DNA of 64,000 nucleotides from VBDM01 sp964430565 (GCA_964430565.1 CAYSFD010000018.1:62001-126000), one strand, 5' to 3'. Shown: positions 1 to 8,339, counted from the first letter of the stretch. The notes: generated from the letters alone by a model not told the origin. Program-made: numbers and translations.

Positions 1-192
1 GCTTGCTCCGCCCGGCGGCAAATGTATAGCCTCGGTCGCGGTAGATTGGGGAAGTGCCCCTTGTCGTCCACGTGTCTGGTGGGCGACGCGCGAGGAGATC
101 GCACGCTGGTATCTCGCGACCTGCGCTCCGGACTCCCGTAGGAAGCGCGGCGCCCGGTCCCGCGCGCGGGCACTGGATTACCGCTCCAGCGC

Positions 193-1158
193 CTAGTCGA
201 GCCTGATATTGAGACGCCGCGCCACCTCTCCCATTCGGGCCGATTGGTCTCGGATGAAGCGCTCGAACTGCGCCGGGGCCATTTCCATCGGCTCGGCCCC
301 GATCTTGTCCAACCGCCCGCGCAACTCCGGCTTCTTCATGACGGCGGCAAGGTCGCGGCGCAGGCGCTCGAGCACCTCGGGCGCGGTGCCGGCGGGGGCT
401 GCGAGCCCCGTCCACGTCGTCACCTCGATGCCGGGATAGCCGAGCTCGGCGAGCGTCGGCAGCTCTGGCAGCAACGGGGAGCGCCTGGAAGAGGTTACGG
501 CGATGCCGCGCGCCTTTTCGGAGCGCACGTAGTTGAGCGCGGTTGGAGTGGGATCGAGCGTCATGTGCACCTCACCGGCGGCGAGCGCCTGCCCGGCGGG
601 CGCGGAGCCCTTGTACGGCACGCCGGTAGCCTCCATGCCCGTTGCGGCGAGAATCATCTCCATGCCGAGGTGGCCGGTAAGCCCGCGTCCGGGGGACGAG
701 TAGTTCACCTGCCCCCGGCGCGCCGTCACGTAGTCGACGAGCTCTTTCAGGCTCGTCGCCGGCACCGAGGGATGCACGAGCAGCACGCTCGAGGTTGCGG
801 TGAGCGGCGCGACGTACACGAAGTCTTTCTGCGGGTCGTAGGGTAGCCTCGAATACAGGTGCGGGGCCGTGGCGTTGTTGGCCGTGGTGGCGAGAAGCAA
901 CGTATAGCCATCGGGAGCCGACTTTGCGACCGCTTCGGTCCCGATCAGCCCTCCGGCGCCCGCGCGGTTTTCCACCACCATCGGCGACGGCCACAGCGCG
1001 CTGAATTCCTGGGTGAAGATCCGCGCCACGATGTCGGTCGGTCCGCCCGGCGGGAACGCGACCACCAGCCTCACCGGCCGCGCGGGGTAGGCTTGGGCGT
1101 AAACGGTCACGGTGAACAGCGAGGCGCACAACAACAGGAACCATCGCAATCCCTTCAT
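193..1158 (-). CDS. Bug/TctC-family periplasmic solute receptor
   Basis: A 321-residue protein of the Bug (TctC) family, the periplasmic receptors of tripartite tricarboxylate transporters. These bind carboxylates or other small organic acids. A signal peptide is visible (residues 1 to about 21, ending VYAQA). The mature start YPARPVRLVV, then FPPGGPTD, VENRAGAGG, PDGYT and VPYKG are the usual family motifs, and the length is normal. The start is the ATG at 1158. It lies 21 bases downstream of an FAD monooxygenase gene on the same strand, so the two are probably co-transcribed and the ligand may be that enzyme's substrate (inference). No TctA/TctB membrane genes are nearby; orphan receptors are common in Burkholderiales. 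The ligand cannot be read from sequence. Confidence 0.93.
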   Translation of the reverse strand: MKGLRWFLLLCASLFTVTVYAQAYPARPVRLVVAFPPGGPTDIVARIFTQEFSALWPSPMVVENRAGAGGLIGTEAVAKSAPDGYTLLLATTANNATAPHLYSRLPYDPQKDFVYVAPLTATSSVLLVHPSVPATSLKELVDYVTARRGQVNYSSPGRGLTGHLGMEMILAATGMEATGVPYKGSAPAGQALAAGEVHMTLDPTPTALNYVRSEKARGIAVTSSRRSPLLPELPTLAELGYPGIEVTTWTGLAAPAGTAPEVLERLRRDLAAVMKKPELRGRLDKIGAEPMEMAPAQFERFIRDQSARMGEVARRLNIRLD

Positions 1159-1179
1159 CGTCGCATCTCCACAAGGTAA

Positions 1180-2373
1180 TCAGGTAATCGCCGCCGCCTG
1201 CCGGAGCCCTTCGATCATCGACGTGCGCAGCAGGTGCGCGGTGCAGCGTTCGCGGTCCGCGGCAACGGCCTGCAGCTCGCGCAGCATCGCGCGGCGCTTT
1301 TCGGGATCGCGCTCCTGCATGCGGGCGCGGTTGCGGCCGGATTGCGCGAGGACGTGCTCGATCGCGATCGGCCGCCGCTGGCGCTCATAGAGGTCGAGCA
1401 GCGAGTCGGGCTCGCCGCGCATCACGCGCGCGAGCTTCTCGGAAAGGTTGAACGCGTCATGGATACCGCCGTTCATGCCCATGCCGCCCGACGGGCTGTT
1501 GACGTGCGCGGCATCGCCGGCGAGCACGGCGCGGCCTACGCGGTAACGCTCGACGACGCGCTGATGGATGCGGTAGGGGCGCTTCTGGAGCACCCGGTAG
1601 CGTTCCCGCCACGGGACGATGCGCTGCAGCTTCGCTTCGACGGCGTCGTCGGAGAGCGCGCCGTCGATCGATTCGCCTTCGTCCGGATAGAGCGATACGC
1701 GCCATTCGCCGGGAAGCCGAAGCAAGCTGAACGTGCCGAAGCCCGCCCAGCAATAGTTGACGCCGGAGAGTTGCGGCAGATGGTCGCGAAACTCGAAATC
1801 GGTGGTGGCGAGCAACGTGGTTTCCGGGAACGTCAGTCCTTCGAATTCGAGGCCGATGCACCCGCGCACCGCGCTGCGCGCGCCGTCCGCGCCGACCAGC
1901 CACGCCCCCGCCGCCTCGCTGCGCTCGCCGTCGCGCTCGACGACGACCCGCACACCGCGGTCGTCCTGGCTCACGGCGAGCGCCCGCGCGCCGAACCAGA
2001 ATTCCACGCGTGGCTGCTCGCGCAGCCGCGCGAGCAGCAGGCGCGACAGCTTCCACTGCTCGCACTGCAGGCGGTACGGATGGCGGGTATGGCCCGCGAT
2101 CACCCCGAGATCGAACTCGGCGTACTCGTGCGTGTCGTGCATGCGCACCTGCCACGTGGGCGTGACAAGGCCCTGGGCAATCAGCTCGCCCGTGACGCCG
2201 AATTCCTCCAGCAGGTCGAGCGTGGGCGGGTGGAAGGTCGAGGCGCGCAGTTCCTCGGGCGGCGCCGGCTCCGCTTCGATCACGAGCACCGGCATCCCGG
2301 CGCGCGCCAACCGCAAAGCGGCCACCAGGCCGACCGGTCCGGCGCCGACGATCAACACGCGGTCGTTGTCCAT
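1180..2373 (-). CDS. FAD-dependent aromatic-ring monooxygenase (PHBH fold)
   Basis: A 397-residue flavoprotein hydroxylase. From the ATG at 2373 it opens directly with the dinucleotide-binding motif VLIVGAGPVGLVAALRLARAG. The second FAD motif GADGARSAVR is near residue 160 and the GDAAHVNSPSGGMGMNGG motif near residue 280. This combination is typical of NAD(P)H-dependent group A monooxygenases such as MhpA or 4-hydroxybenzoate hydroxylase. The open frame runs back to 2634, but that N-terminal extension is proline- and arginine-rich and unlike the family, so I use 2373. The substrate is probably a hydroxylated aromatic, which is inference. Followed 21 bases later by a Bug receptor, likely one operon. 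Confidence 0.9.
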   Translation of the reverse strand: MDNDRVLIVGAGPVGLVAALRLARAGMPVLVIEAEPAPPEELRASTFHPPTLDLLEEFGVTGELIAQGLVTPTWQVRMHDTHEYAEFDLGVIAGHTRHPYRLQCEQWKLSRLLLARLREQPRVEFWFGARALAVSQDDRGVRVVVERDGERSEAAGAWLVGADGARSAVRGCIGLEFEGLTFPETTLLATTDFEFRDHLPQLSGVNYCWAGFGTFSLLRLPGEWRVSLYPDEGESIDGALSDDAVEAKLQRIVPWRERYRVLQKRPYRIHQRVVERYRVGRAVLAGDAAHVNSPSGGMGMNGGIHDAFNLSEKLARVMRGEPDSLLDLYERQRRPIAIEHVLAQSGRNRARMQERDPEKRRAMLRELQAVAADRERCTAHLLRTSMIEGLRQAAAIT

Positions 2374-2544
2374 GTGCCGGATTATCGCTGCAATCGCGTT
2401 GGCTGCCCTGCGCGCCGGCACGCCGATCGGCCCCTCGCTCTCGACGACGCGATCGACCCTCAGAGCGCCGATGAATACCGGCGTCACCGTCTCCCTCCCC
2501 TTATTGCCGCGGCGCGAGGCGGGCGATGGCCTCGTCTGCAGCGG

Positions 2545-2573
2545 TTGACCGCGCGCCCCGGGTTGTGTAAACA
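2545..2573 (+). promoter_or_regulatory. possible sigma70-like promoter
   Basis: TTGACC at 2545-2550 is followed, after a 17-base spacer, by TAAACA at 2568-2573. The -35 box matches consensus well and the -10 box poorly. If used, transcription would start almost at the ATG at 2583, giving a near-leaderless message. It lies in the 209-base divergent gap between the monooxygenase and the racemase-like gene. Weak evidence. Confidence 0.25.
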
Positions 2574-2582
2574 GTGTGCGGC

Positions 2583-3368
2583 ATGGAAGCTTCGGAATAC
2601 GGCGCGGCGGGCCTGGTCGGCGTCTTGCCGCCACAGGCGAATTCCACGGTCGAGTCCGAACTGGGCGTGCTGCTCGAGCCGGGCGTCGCCTCGATCGTGT
2701 CGCGGCTCACCTGTTTCTCGAGCGATTCGCGCGAGCGGCTTGCCGGATACTTCCAGAACATCGGCGACGCGCTGCGCGCCTTCGACACCGCGAAGCCGGA
2801 CGTTACGCTGTTCGCGTGCACCGGTTCGACCTACCTCGTCGGGCGCAAGAAGGAGCGCAGGGCGTTCGCGAGCCTGCGGCTGCCGGTCGTTTCGGCGGCG
2901 GAGGCGGTGAGCGCGGCGCTGGATGCGCTCGGCGCGCGCCGCCTCGCCCTCGTGTCGCCTTATCCGGCATGGCTCACCGAGCTGTGCGTCGCGTACTGGC
3001 GCGGCGAGGGCAAGGAGATCGCCGCCTGCGCCTCCCCGGCGGGCGACCGCAGCGACACGCGGCGCATCTATCTCCTGGGCACCCCTGACGCGGTCGCCGC
3101 GCTCGGAACGCTCGATCTCGCCGGGGTCGACGCGGTGCTCGTCACCGGGACGGGCATGCCTTCCCTCGGCGCCATCGCCTGGCATACAGCCCGCAGCGGC
3201 GTGCCGATCCTTTCCTCGAATTTCTGCCTCGCCTGGTACGCCGCGCGCCGCCTTGCCGGTGCGCCGCTGGACGCGGAATCATTTCGCGGCTGGCTCGATC
3301 CGCGGGCGCCCTGGCGCGCCCGGCTTGCGGCGCGCTTCCCGGCCGCCGCGGAATTTAGCCGGCCCTGA
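2583..3368 (+). CDS. Asp/Glu racemase-superfamily protein (maleate isomerase / arylmalonate decarboxylase-like)
   Basis: A 261-residue protein with the layout of the maleate cis-trans isomerase and arylmalonate decarboxylase branch of the Asp/Glu racemase superfamily. Two active-site-like cysteines sit in the expected places: FACTGSTYLVG near residue 80 and SSNFCLAWY near residue 220, each at the end of a predicted beta strand. ALGARRLALVSPYP is the typical start of the second half-domain. I chose the ATG at 2583; a GTG lies three codons upstream at 2574. It is divergent from the monooxygenase/Bug pair, suggesting a shared catabolic theme. The exact reaction (isomerase, decarboxylase or racemase) is not determinable. 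Confidence 0.8.
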   Translation: MEASEYGAAGLVGVLPPQANSTVESELGVLLEPGVASIVSRLTCFSSDSRERLAGYFQNIGDALRAFDTAKPDVTLFACTGSTYLVGRKKERRAFASLRLPVVSAAEAVSAALDALGARRLALVSPYPAWLTELCVAYWRGEGKEIAACASPAGDRSDTRRIYLLGTPDAVAALGTLDLAGVDAVLVTGTGMPSLGAIAWHTARSGVPILSSNFCLAWYAARRLAGAPLDAESFRGWLDPRAPWRARLAARFPAAAEFSRP

Positions 3369-3464
3369 GGTCGTCGTGCGCAACGGACGCGATCCGGCGC
3401 GGTTTGCCAGACAGCCCGACGGGCGCGAGCAAGAACCGACAAATATTTTCAAAGGAATCTGCCA

Positions 3465-3620
3465 ATGAAACTGACAAGAAACATCGGAATGCTGCTGTTG
3501 GCGGTCTGGCTCGTCCTGACCGGGCTGATACCACTCCTCAAATTCAGCTTCTCGGGTCTGGGCACAGTGATGGCGATCCTCGCCATCGCAGCCGGTGTCC
3601 TCATCATTGTGGGTCGATAG
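3465..3620 (+). CDS. small two-helix membrane protein
   Basis: A 51-residue ORF starting MKLTRNIGML and ending VLIIVGR. It holds two hydrophobic segments (about residues 7-24 and 32-49) separated by the short loop KFSFSGLG. AAAGGAAT lies 5-10 bases before the ATG as a plausible ribosome binding site. Small proteins of this pattern (MKLTRNIG, LTGLIPLL, AIAAGVLI) recur in proteobacteria and are usually annotated hypothetical. The function is unknown. It probably sits in the inner membrane as a helical hairpin. Confidence 0.72.
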   Translation: MKLTRNIGMLLLAVWLVLTGLIPLLKFSFSGLGTVMAILAIAAGVLIIVGR

Positions 3621-3654
3621 TGCGGGAACCTCACGCGCCCCGCTCGACGCGCCG

Positions 3655-4017
3655 ATGCCGCTTTTCCCGTCCCGCCCGATCACCGCAGGCGCGATACTGA
3701 TCGCCTTGTGTGCGTGCGGCTACGCCGATGAGGACGAAGTCGACGTCGAGACCGCCGCCCTGCTGGTGCATGTGCCGCTGGGCACTTCGTTCGACGACTT
3801 GCCCGCCGCGATGCGAGCACTCGGGTTTTCGTGCACCCCGGGTCGGAAGCAATTCACCGACCGCAAAGGAAACGTGCGCGACGCGGAAGCGCATCTCTCG
3901 TGCGTTCGCGAGCAGCCTTACTGGCTGGCGTGCAAGAAGCGCACGCGGGCAATCCTCCTTCAGCACAACGGCCGGCTATCGAATATCCTCGTCAACGTGG
4001 GCCGCTTTTGCGCGTAG
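3655..4017 (+). CDS. hypothetical exported protein
   Basis: A 120-residue protein from the ATG at 3655. The N-terminus has a hydrophobic stretch (ITAGAILIALCACGYA) that could be a signal peptide or a weak lipobox, followed by an acidic segment DEDEVDVE. The body has four further cysteines (FSCTPG, LSCVREQ, LACKKR, RFCA), suggesting disulphides in the periplasm. The motif LGTSFDDLPAAMRALGF recalls small exported proteins with a conserved cysteine pair, but I do not recognise a family. An earlier in-frame start at 3595 overlaps the preceding small gene and is less likely. Confidence 0.6.
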   Translation: MPLFPSRPITAGAILIALCACGYADEDEVDVETAALLVHVPLGTSFDDLPAAMRALGFSCTPGRKQFTDRKGNVRDAEAHLSCVREQPYWLACKKRTRAILLQHNGRLSNILVNVGRFCA

Positions 4018-4054
4018 TCGTCTCAATCCGGGGTCTCACCATGAGGTCTGCAAA

Positions 4055-4441
4055 ATGACCGTTCGAATCGTCCGTCTCGGCGCCGATCGATCCCCAGGCG
4101 AGGGTCTTCGTGTCGGTACGGTAAGGCGCCCTCCCCGCGGCGTCGCGAAGAGCGAGTATTCGTCGAAAAACTTCTACGACGTCTGGTTACCGACCCTCGC
4201 TCCCAGCGCCGCAACGGTCAAGCTTGCGCAGAGAGCGAAGACCGAGCGCGAATGGGCCCGCTTCATGAGGAAGTACCGTACTGAGATGGCTGACCCGGAC
4301 AGCCGGGCGACGCTCGATCTGCTCGCGGCGCTCTCCCATCGGACTGATTTCTCCGTCGGATGCTATTGTCCCGACGAATCACATTGTCACCGGTCGGTAC
4401 TGCGCGCCTTGCTGCTCGAGCACGGTGCGAAGGTGATGTGA
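4055..4441 (+). CDS. DUF488 family protein
   Basis: A 128-residue cytoplasmic protein of the DUF488 family. The diagnostic C-terminal motif GCYCPDESHCHRSVLRALL is present near residues 100-118, with its cysteines and the CHR triplet. The N-terminal half carries RLGADRSPGEGLRVGTVRRPPRGV-type sequence followed by FYDVWLPTLAPS, as in short DUF488 members such as YeaO. The biochemical role is unknown; the Cys/His cluster suggests metal or nucleotide binding. The ATG at 4055 gives the usual family length (about 120 residues); the frame is open further upstream but that part overlaps the preceding gene. Confidence 0.85.
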   Translation: MTVRIVRLGADRSPGEGLRVGTVRRPPRGVAKSEYSSKNFYDVWLPTLAPSAATVKLAQRAKTEREWARFMRKYRTEMADPDSRATLDLLAALSHRTDFSVGCYCPDESHCHRSVLRALLLEHGAKVM

Positions 4442-4514
4442 AGTCTCCAGTGGTAGTGTTAGCGCCCAACCCGTCTTTACTTTTGCAGTTGTACTTTCAA
4501 AACAGGAGGAATCG

Positions 4515-4967
4515 ATGACACGAATCATTTCAGTTCTTGCAGCAACCACCCTCGCTCTCGCGATGTCTTCCGTACAGGCCGCCGACGCGCGCCAACAGGA
4601 GATCAACAAGAGAAATGTGGTGGAGTTCTATGAGAAGGCGCTCAATCAAAAAGACTTCGAGGCCGCGTCCAAGCATCTCGGCTCGCGCTATACCCAGCAC
4701 AACCCCGTTGCTGCTGACGGCCCCGAAGGACTGAAGGCCTTCATCGGGTTCTTGCGCAGCAAGTTTCCCAACTCACGCAGTGAGATCAAACGAGTATTTG
4801 CGGACGGCGACTACGTCATCGTGCACGTACACGCGATTCGGGAGCCCGGAACTCGCGGGCGCGCCATCATCGATATCTTCAAGCTCGAGAATGGAAAGGT
4901 GGTCGAGCATTGGGATGTCGCGCAAGACGTACCCGAGAAGGCGGCAAACTCGAACGGCATGTTCTGA
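4515..4967 (+). CDS. exported SnoaL-like (NTF2-fold) protein
   Basis: A 150-residue protein with a clear signal peptide (MTRIISVLAATTLALAMSSVQA, cleavage about residue 22). The NTF2/SnoaL-like fold shows as VVEFYEKALNQKDFEAA, YTQHNP, GLKAFIGFLRSKFP, IVHVHAI and IIDIFKLENGKVVEHWDV. The last is the typical C-terminal strand of this group. AGGAGG sits a few bases before the ATG. Members of this fold act as cyclases, isomerases or ligand binders; the periplasmic location suggests small-molecule binding or hydrolysis, but no substrate can be assigned. It stands alone before the minus-strand deacetylase. Confidence 0.85.
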   Translation: MTRIISVLAATTLALAMSSVQAADARQQEINKRNVVEFYEKALNQKDFEAASKHLGSRYTQHNPVAADGPEGLKAFIGFLRSKFPNSRSEIKRVFADGDYVIVHVHAIREPGTRGRAIIDIFKLENGKVVEHWDVAQDVPEKAANSNGMF

Positions 4968-5038
4968 CGAGGCGAACATGACGAGCCTCGCCGACGTGAC
5001 GGTGTGAAGTCGCTGGATGCACCGACGATGAGCGAAGG

Positions 5039-5920
5039 CTACTTCGCTTCCTGCCTCGCCTTCAGATACCACTCGAGAATCTGCTCGCCGTTCCAGTGCA
5101 CGACGCCTTTCGCCTTGGCGATGTGCTCGTACACACGCTCGAGGTACTTGATGCGGAAGGGCTGCCCGGTGATGTACGGATGAATGGCGATCGCCATGAT
5201 CTTCGGCCGCTCGGCGCCTTCCTTGTACAGCCGGTCGAAGCAGTCGATGCACTTCTGCGTCCAGTATGCCGCTTCGTGGTGCTGCACGATCATCATCGGG
5301 ATATCGTTGCACTCCACGGTGTAGGGCAGCGTGATGAGCGGCCCGTTCGCCGTCGCAATCTCCGTGGGCTCGTCGTCGTACACCCAGTCGCCGATGTATT
5401 TGACCCCGGCGGCGGTGAGGTGCTCGGGCGTGTCGTAGGTCTCGGTGAGGCCCGGCCCGAGCCAGCCTACCGGCCGTTTTCCGGTGAATTGCTCGATCGT
5501 ATCAAGCGAACGCCGGATCATCGCCGGCTGGTCCTTTTCGTTATGGATCGGCCCCTGCTCGTAGCTGTGACCCATGAATTCCCAGCCCGAGTCCTTGCAC
5601 GCCTGCGCGACGCGCGGGTAATCGAGACACACGCGCGCGTTGATCGCCAGCGTCGGCCGGATGCGCAGCCTCTGGTAGAGCGCGTGAAAGCGCCAGAAGC
5701 CGACGCGCATGCCGTACTCGTGCCAGCTCCAGTTGGGCACGTCGGGAATCAGCGACACGCCGGTCGGCGGCGGCAGCACCTGGCGCGCCATCGGCTTCGA
5801 GATGTCCCAGACTTCCAGATTGACGATGGTCCAGACGACGATGCGCTTGCCGGCCGGAAGTTTCAGCTTCGGCCGATCGACGATGGCGGAGTATTGAACG
5901 CGATCGCGGGGGATGGTCAT
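5039..5920 (-). CDS. polysaccharide deacetylase-like (NodB-fold) amide hydrolase
   Basis: A 293-residue cytosolic protein of the polysaccharide deacetylase superfamily, in the subgroup that includes PuuE-type allantoinases and other C-N hydrolases. Visible features are WSWHEYGMRVGFWRF, the strand ALNARVC-like ALAINARVC, EFMGHSYEQGPIH with the metal-site histidine, RPVGWLGPG, and ATANGPLITLPYTVECND. There is no signal peptide, so it is more likely a small-molecule amidohydrolase than a cell-wall enzyme. The first 25 codons are duplicated as a scrap at 7140-7215 (see findings). A diguanylate cyclase follows upstream on the same strand. Confidence 0.82.
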   Translation of the reverse strand: MTIPRDRVQYSAIVDRPKLKLPAGKRIVVWTIVNLEVWDISKPMARQVLPPPTGVSLIPDVPNWSWHEYGMRVGFWRFHALYQRLRIRPTLAINARVCLDYPRVAQACKDSGWEFMGHSYEQGPIHNEKDQPAMIRRSLDTIEQFTGKRPVGWLGPGLTETYDTPEHLTAAGVKYIGDWVYDDEPTEIATANGPLITLPYTVECNDIPMMIVQHHEAAYWTQKCIDCFDRLYKEGAERPKIMAIAIHPYITGQPFRIKYLERVYEHIAKAKGVVHWNGEQILEWYLKARQEAK

Positions 5921-5937
5921 ATTGGAGACTCGTCAGG
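5862..5937. repeat. long direct repeat, copy 1 (5' end of the deacetylase gene)
   Basis: These 76 bases are matched at 7140-7215 with only three mismatches, at 5875-5877. The right-hand 60 bases (5878-5937) are identical. The copy covers the first about 20 codons of the deacetylase gene plus 17 bases upstream of its ATG. Confidence 0.95.
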
Positions 5938-5996
5938 GGTCGTCGTCCTGAGCGTCCTATTATGAACCCTGATTACTTCCGGGCCGGCCGCGCGCG

Positions 5997-7082
5997 CTAG
6001 CCGGCAAATATGCTGGTGCGGTTCTTGCCCCCAGCCTTGCTCGCGTACATCGCCCGGTCAGCGCTGTCCAGGATGGCTTCGAAGTCCGCGCCGTGATCGG
6101 GGAAACAGGCGACGCCTATGCTCACGGTCGCTTCCACCTTCTGATCGCGGGATCGGATCGGGTTGGATTCCACCGCCTTGCGTATCCGTTCCGCGACGCC
6201 GAATGCCCCGTTGCAGGGTGTTTCCGGCAACAGCACCACGAACTCGTCTCCTCCATAACGCGCCACCAGGTCAGGCGAACGCGCCGGATTCCTGCGCAGG
6301 GTCTGCTCTATGCATTGTACCGTCAGCTTCAGCAGGCGGTTGCCGGCCTCGTGACCGAGGTTGTCGTTGACGCTCTTCAGGCTGTCGGAATCGAGCATCA
6401 GGATGCTGAAAGGGCGGGCATAGCGCTCGGCCTGGGCGAAGATCTGCACGGCCCCCGTCATGAAAGCGCGCATGTTCAATACGCCCGTGAGCTCGTCGGT
6501 CTCGGAGAGCACCTTGATGTGCCCGAAGGCGTGCCGGATATCGGCGGACAGCATGGTCGTGATATAGGCGACGAGCAGCATGGGCGCGAGTTGCGCCGCC
6601 AGCATGGCGCCGTACTGCAGCGTGAACACGATCTGTGTTCCGTCCCGATGGCCGAGCCATATGAAGCAAGCTGCGATCAGCGCCATTTCCAGCAAAGTGG
6701 CGACCTTGCCAAGCGTGAGCGCGCTGGTGATGATCACGAGCAGGTAGAGATCGCGCAGAGGGCTGGCCGCGCCGCCGGTGTGAATCAGTACCCATGTGAT
6801 GAACAGGATCATCACCCAGGTCTCGACCGCCAGTTTCCAGTGCGTCTCGGTGCGATAGAAGTTCGCGTAGCGGAAAGCGAGTACGAAGCCCGCGTAGAAG
6901 AACATCGCCATGGACAGGGCGGTGGTGGCTTCCTCGTCCGGCACCAGGACGACCTGGTAGAGCATGACCAGGATCAGCAGCAGCCATTCGATCTCGGCGA
7001 CGGTCCGGGAGAAGCCGCGCAACTCTTCCGCCGACAGCGTCGGGTCGAAGAACATCTCGGTGGTGCGCCGCAAGGAGGCCAT
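5997..7082 (-). CDS. membrane-bound diguanylate cyclase (GGDEF)
   Basis: A 361-residue c-di-GMP synthase. The N-terminal half (to about residue 185) has five or six hydrophobic segments (for example LLLILVMLYQVVLV and TWVMILFITWVLIH) forming a membrane sensor. The C-terminal GGDEF domain contains DTDELTGVLNMRAF, the catalytic ARYGGDEFVVLLPE, and an RxxD inhibitory site (RSPD) five residues before GGDEF, so product inhibition is expected. I chose the ATG at 7082; a TTG four codons upstream (7094) is also in frame. No recognisable periplasmic ligand domain is present, so the signal is unknown. Confidence 0.93.
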   Translation of the reverse strand: MASLRRTTEMFFDPTLSAEELRGFSRTVAEIEWLLLILVMLYQVVLVPDEEATTALSMAMFFYAGFVLAFRYANFYRTETHWKLAVETWVMILFITWVLIHTGGAASPLRDLYLLVIITSALTLGKVATLLEMALIAACFIWLGHRDGTQIVFTLQYGAMLAAQLAPMLLVAYITTMLSADIRHAFGHIKVLSETDELTGVLNMRAFMTGAVQIFAQAERYARPFSILMLDSDSLKSVNDNLGHEAGNRLLKLTVQCIEQTLRRNPARSPDLVARYGGDEFVVLLPETPCNGAFGVAERIRKAVESNPIRSRDQKVEATVSIGVACFPDHGADFEAILDSADRAMYASKAGGKNRTSIFAG

Positions 7083-7090
7083 ATCCGCGG

Positions 7091-7198
7091 TCAACCGGGA
7101 GCGAACACGGCGACGCGGTTCCGCAGCTTCAGCTTCAGCTTCAGCTTCGGCCTGGCGACGATGGCGGAGTATTGAACGCGATCGCGGGGGATGGTCAT
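7091..7198 (-). pseudogene. 5' fragment of a duplicated polysaccharide deacetylase gene
   Basis: An open frame of 35 codons beginning MTIPRDRVQYSAIV, identical to the start of the deacetylase at 5039-5920. It then runs into a KLKLKLKL stretch encoded by four copies of a 6-base unit, and ends in unrelated sequence at a TGA. The intact gene has KLKLPAGK at the same point, so similarity stops exactly where the hexamer has expanded. This is best read as a truncated duplicate left by a recombination event. It is unlikely to encode a functional protein. Confidence 0.8.
7125..7148. repeat. hexanucleotide microsatellite (AGCTTC)4
   Basis: Four perfect tandem copies of AGCTTC. The intact deacetylase gene has about one and a half copies at the equivalent place. 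It lies at the breakpoint of the duplicated gene scrap and may mark slippage or recombination. Confidence 0.85.
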
Positions 7199-7215
7199 AT
7201 TGGAGACTCGTCAGG
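7140..7215. repeat. long direct repeat, copy 2
   Basis: Partner of 5862-5937: same orientation, 1,278 bases away, three mismatches (7153-7155), and 60 identical bases from 7156 to 7215. The two copies flank the diguanylate cyclase gene, so recombination between them would delete it. Confidence 0.95.
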
Positions 7216-7222
7216 CGTTGTC

Positions 7223-7253
7223 GTCATTCTTCGAGCTTCGCCCTCAGAATGAC
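7223..7253. repeat. short inverted repeat (GTCATTCT...AGAATGAC)
   Basis: An 8-base perfect inverted repeat with GTCATTCT at 7223 and AGAATGAC at 7246-7253. The outer bases resemble those of the repeat at 53093-53175. Lies in the gap upstream of the deacetylase scrap and downstream of the amidohydrolase gene, where it could form a terminator-like hairpin without a T-run. Confidence 0.6.
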
Positions 7254-7262
7254 AGGAGACAT

Positions 7263-8339
7263 TCATTTCTTCTTTGCGGTTCTCCGTGCTATCCGCGCCT
7301 TGGCTTTCGACGGTTCAGGCAGCTCAAGGCGCAGCATCCGGATGGCGTTGCCGAAGTAGAGCTTGCGCCGGTCGCCCTCCTTCAACTCCAGCGAGTCGAT
7401 TGTCTTGATGATCTCGCGGATGAAAAGCGGCCCGCCTTCCGGGTCGAAGGGGCAGTCGGTGCCGAAGAGCACGTGGTCCGGGCCGAAGAAATCCAGTCCG
7501 CAGCGGGTCGCCGATGGCGAACCGTTTACCGAGGTGTCGGCGTAGAACATCTTGAAATAGTCCACCGGGCGCTTCGCCATGCGCTCGAGGATGACGGTGT
7601 AGTCTTCATCCGAGGTGCGGGTTCCGAGCTGATCCATCCCGTAGCCGATGCGCGCATCGAAAAACGGCGCCATCGCGCCCAGGTGATGCGTAATGATCTT
7701 CAGGTTGGGCAGCTTCTCCATCATTCCCGAAAACACCATGCGCGCCATGAAGGCGCTGGTCTCGTAGGGCCAGCCGAACAGCCAGTAGATTTCGTACTTC
7801 GATTTGCTCTCGTTGACGTAATCGGCGAACTTCGCGGTGCGCGTCGGGTGCACCCAGATCGGCAGGTCGTACTTGTTCACCATGCGCTCGAAGATCGGGT
7901 AGAACTCAGGCTCGTCGAGCGGCCGGCCGTTAACGTTCGTGAAAATCTGGATGCCCTTCGCGCCGAGCGTGCCGATCGCCCGGTCCATCTCGCGCAGCGC
8001 CTCGGGCACGTTGTTCATCGGCAGCGACGCCACAAACGCGGGAAAATAGTCGGGATGTTTCGCGACGATCTCGGCCATGCCGTCGTTCGCGAGCCTCGCG
8101 AGCTCCGGCGACTTGTCGTGCGGCGCGAGGAATTCGATCGCCGGCAGCGACAGCGTCAGGATCTGCTTGTAGCCTTTAAAACGATCCATCATGCGCAGGC
8201 GCGCGTCCAGATCCCACAGCACCGGGATGTGCAGCCAGCGTTTTATTTGCGCGGCGAGCGAGGGATTCTGCTCCGCCAATGCCTTGACGCGCTCGAAGAA
8301 CGCCTGCGGGAAAATGTGAGGAAAGATGTCGAGCTTCAT
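7263..8339 (-). CDS. amidohydrolase_2 (ACMSD-like) family protein
   Basis: A 358-residue TIM-barrel hydrolase or decarboxylase of the amidohydrolase_2 family, which includes aminocarboxymuconate semialdehyde decarboxylase. Metal-site motifs are IWVHPTRT, IITHHLGAMAPFFDARI and LFGTDCPFDPEGG. The N-terminal HxH motif of the family is FPH here (MKLDIFPHIFP), so the first histidine is replaced by phenylalanine; this variant is known in the family but may alter metal binding. The C-terminus is basic (SKAKARIARRTAKKK). The ATG at 8339 starts directly on the first strand; the longer open frame to 8594 is repeat-derived. It follows an alpha/beta hydrolase gene, a pairing typical of aromatic meta-cleavage or amide catabolism. 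Confidence 0.87.
   Translation of the reverse strand: MKLDIFPHIFPQAFFERVKALAEQNPSLAAQIKRWLHIPVLWDLDARLRMMDRFKGYKQILTLSLPAIEFLAPHDKSPELARLANDGMAEIVAKHPDYFPAFVASLPMNNVPEALREMDRAIGTLGAKGIQIFTNVNGRPLDEPEFYPIFERMVNKYDLPIWVHPTRTAKFADYVNESKSKYEIYWLFGWPYETSAFMARMVFSGMMEKLPNLKIITHHLGAMAPFFDARIGYGMDQLGTRTSDEDYTVILERMAKRPVDYFKMFYADTSVNGSPSATRCGLDFFGPDHVLFGTDCPFDPEGGPLFIREIIKTIDSLELKEGDRRKLYFGNAIRMLRLELPEPSKAKARIARRTAKKK

Noticed and set aside
1..192. Possible partial gene at the left edge
   Set aside because: No open frame of useful length or recognisable motif on either strand.
1234..2910. 558-residue plus-strand ORF
   Set aside because: Antisense to the monooxygenase and overlapping the racemase-like gene in another frame; no domain recognised.
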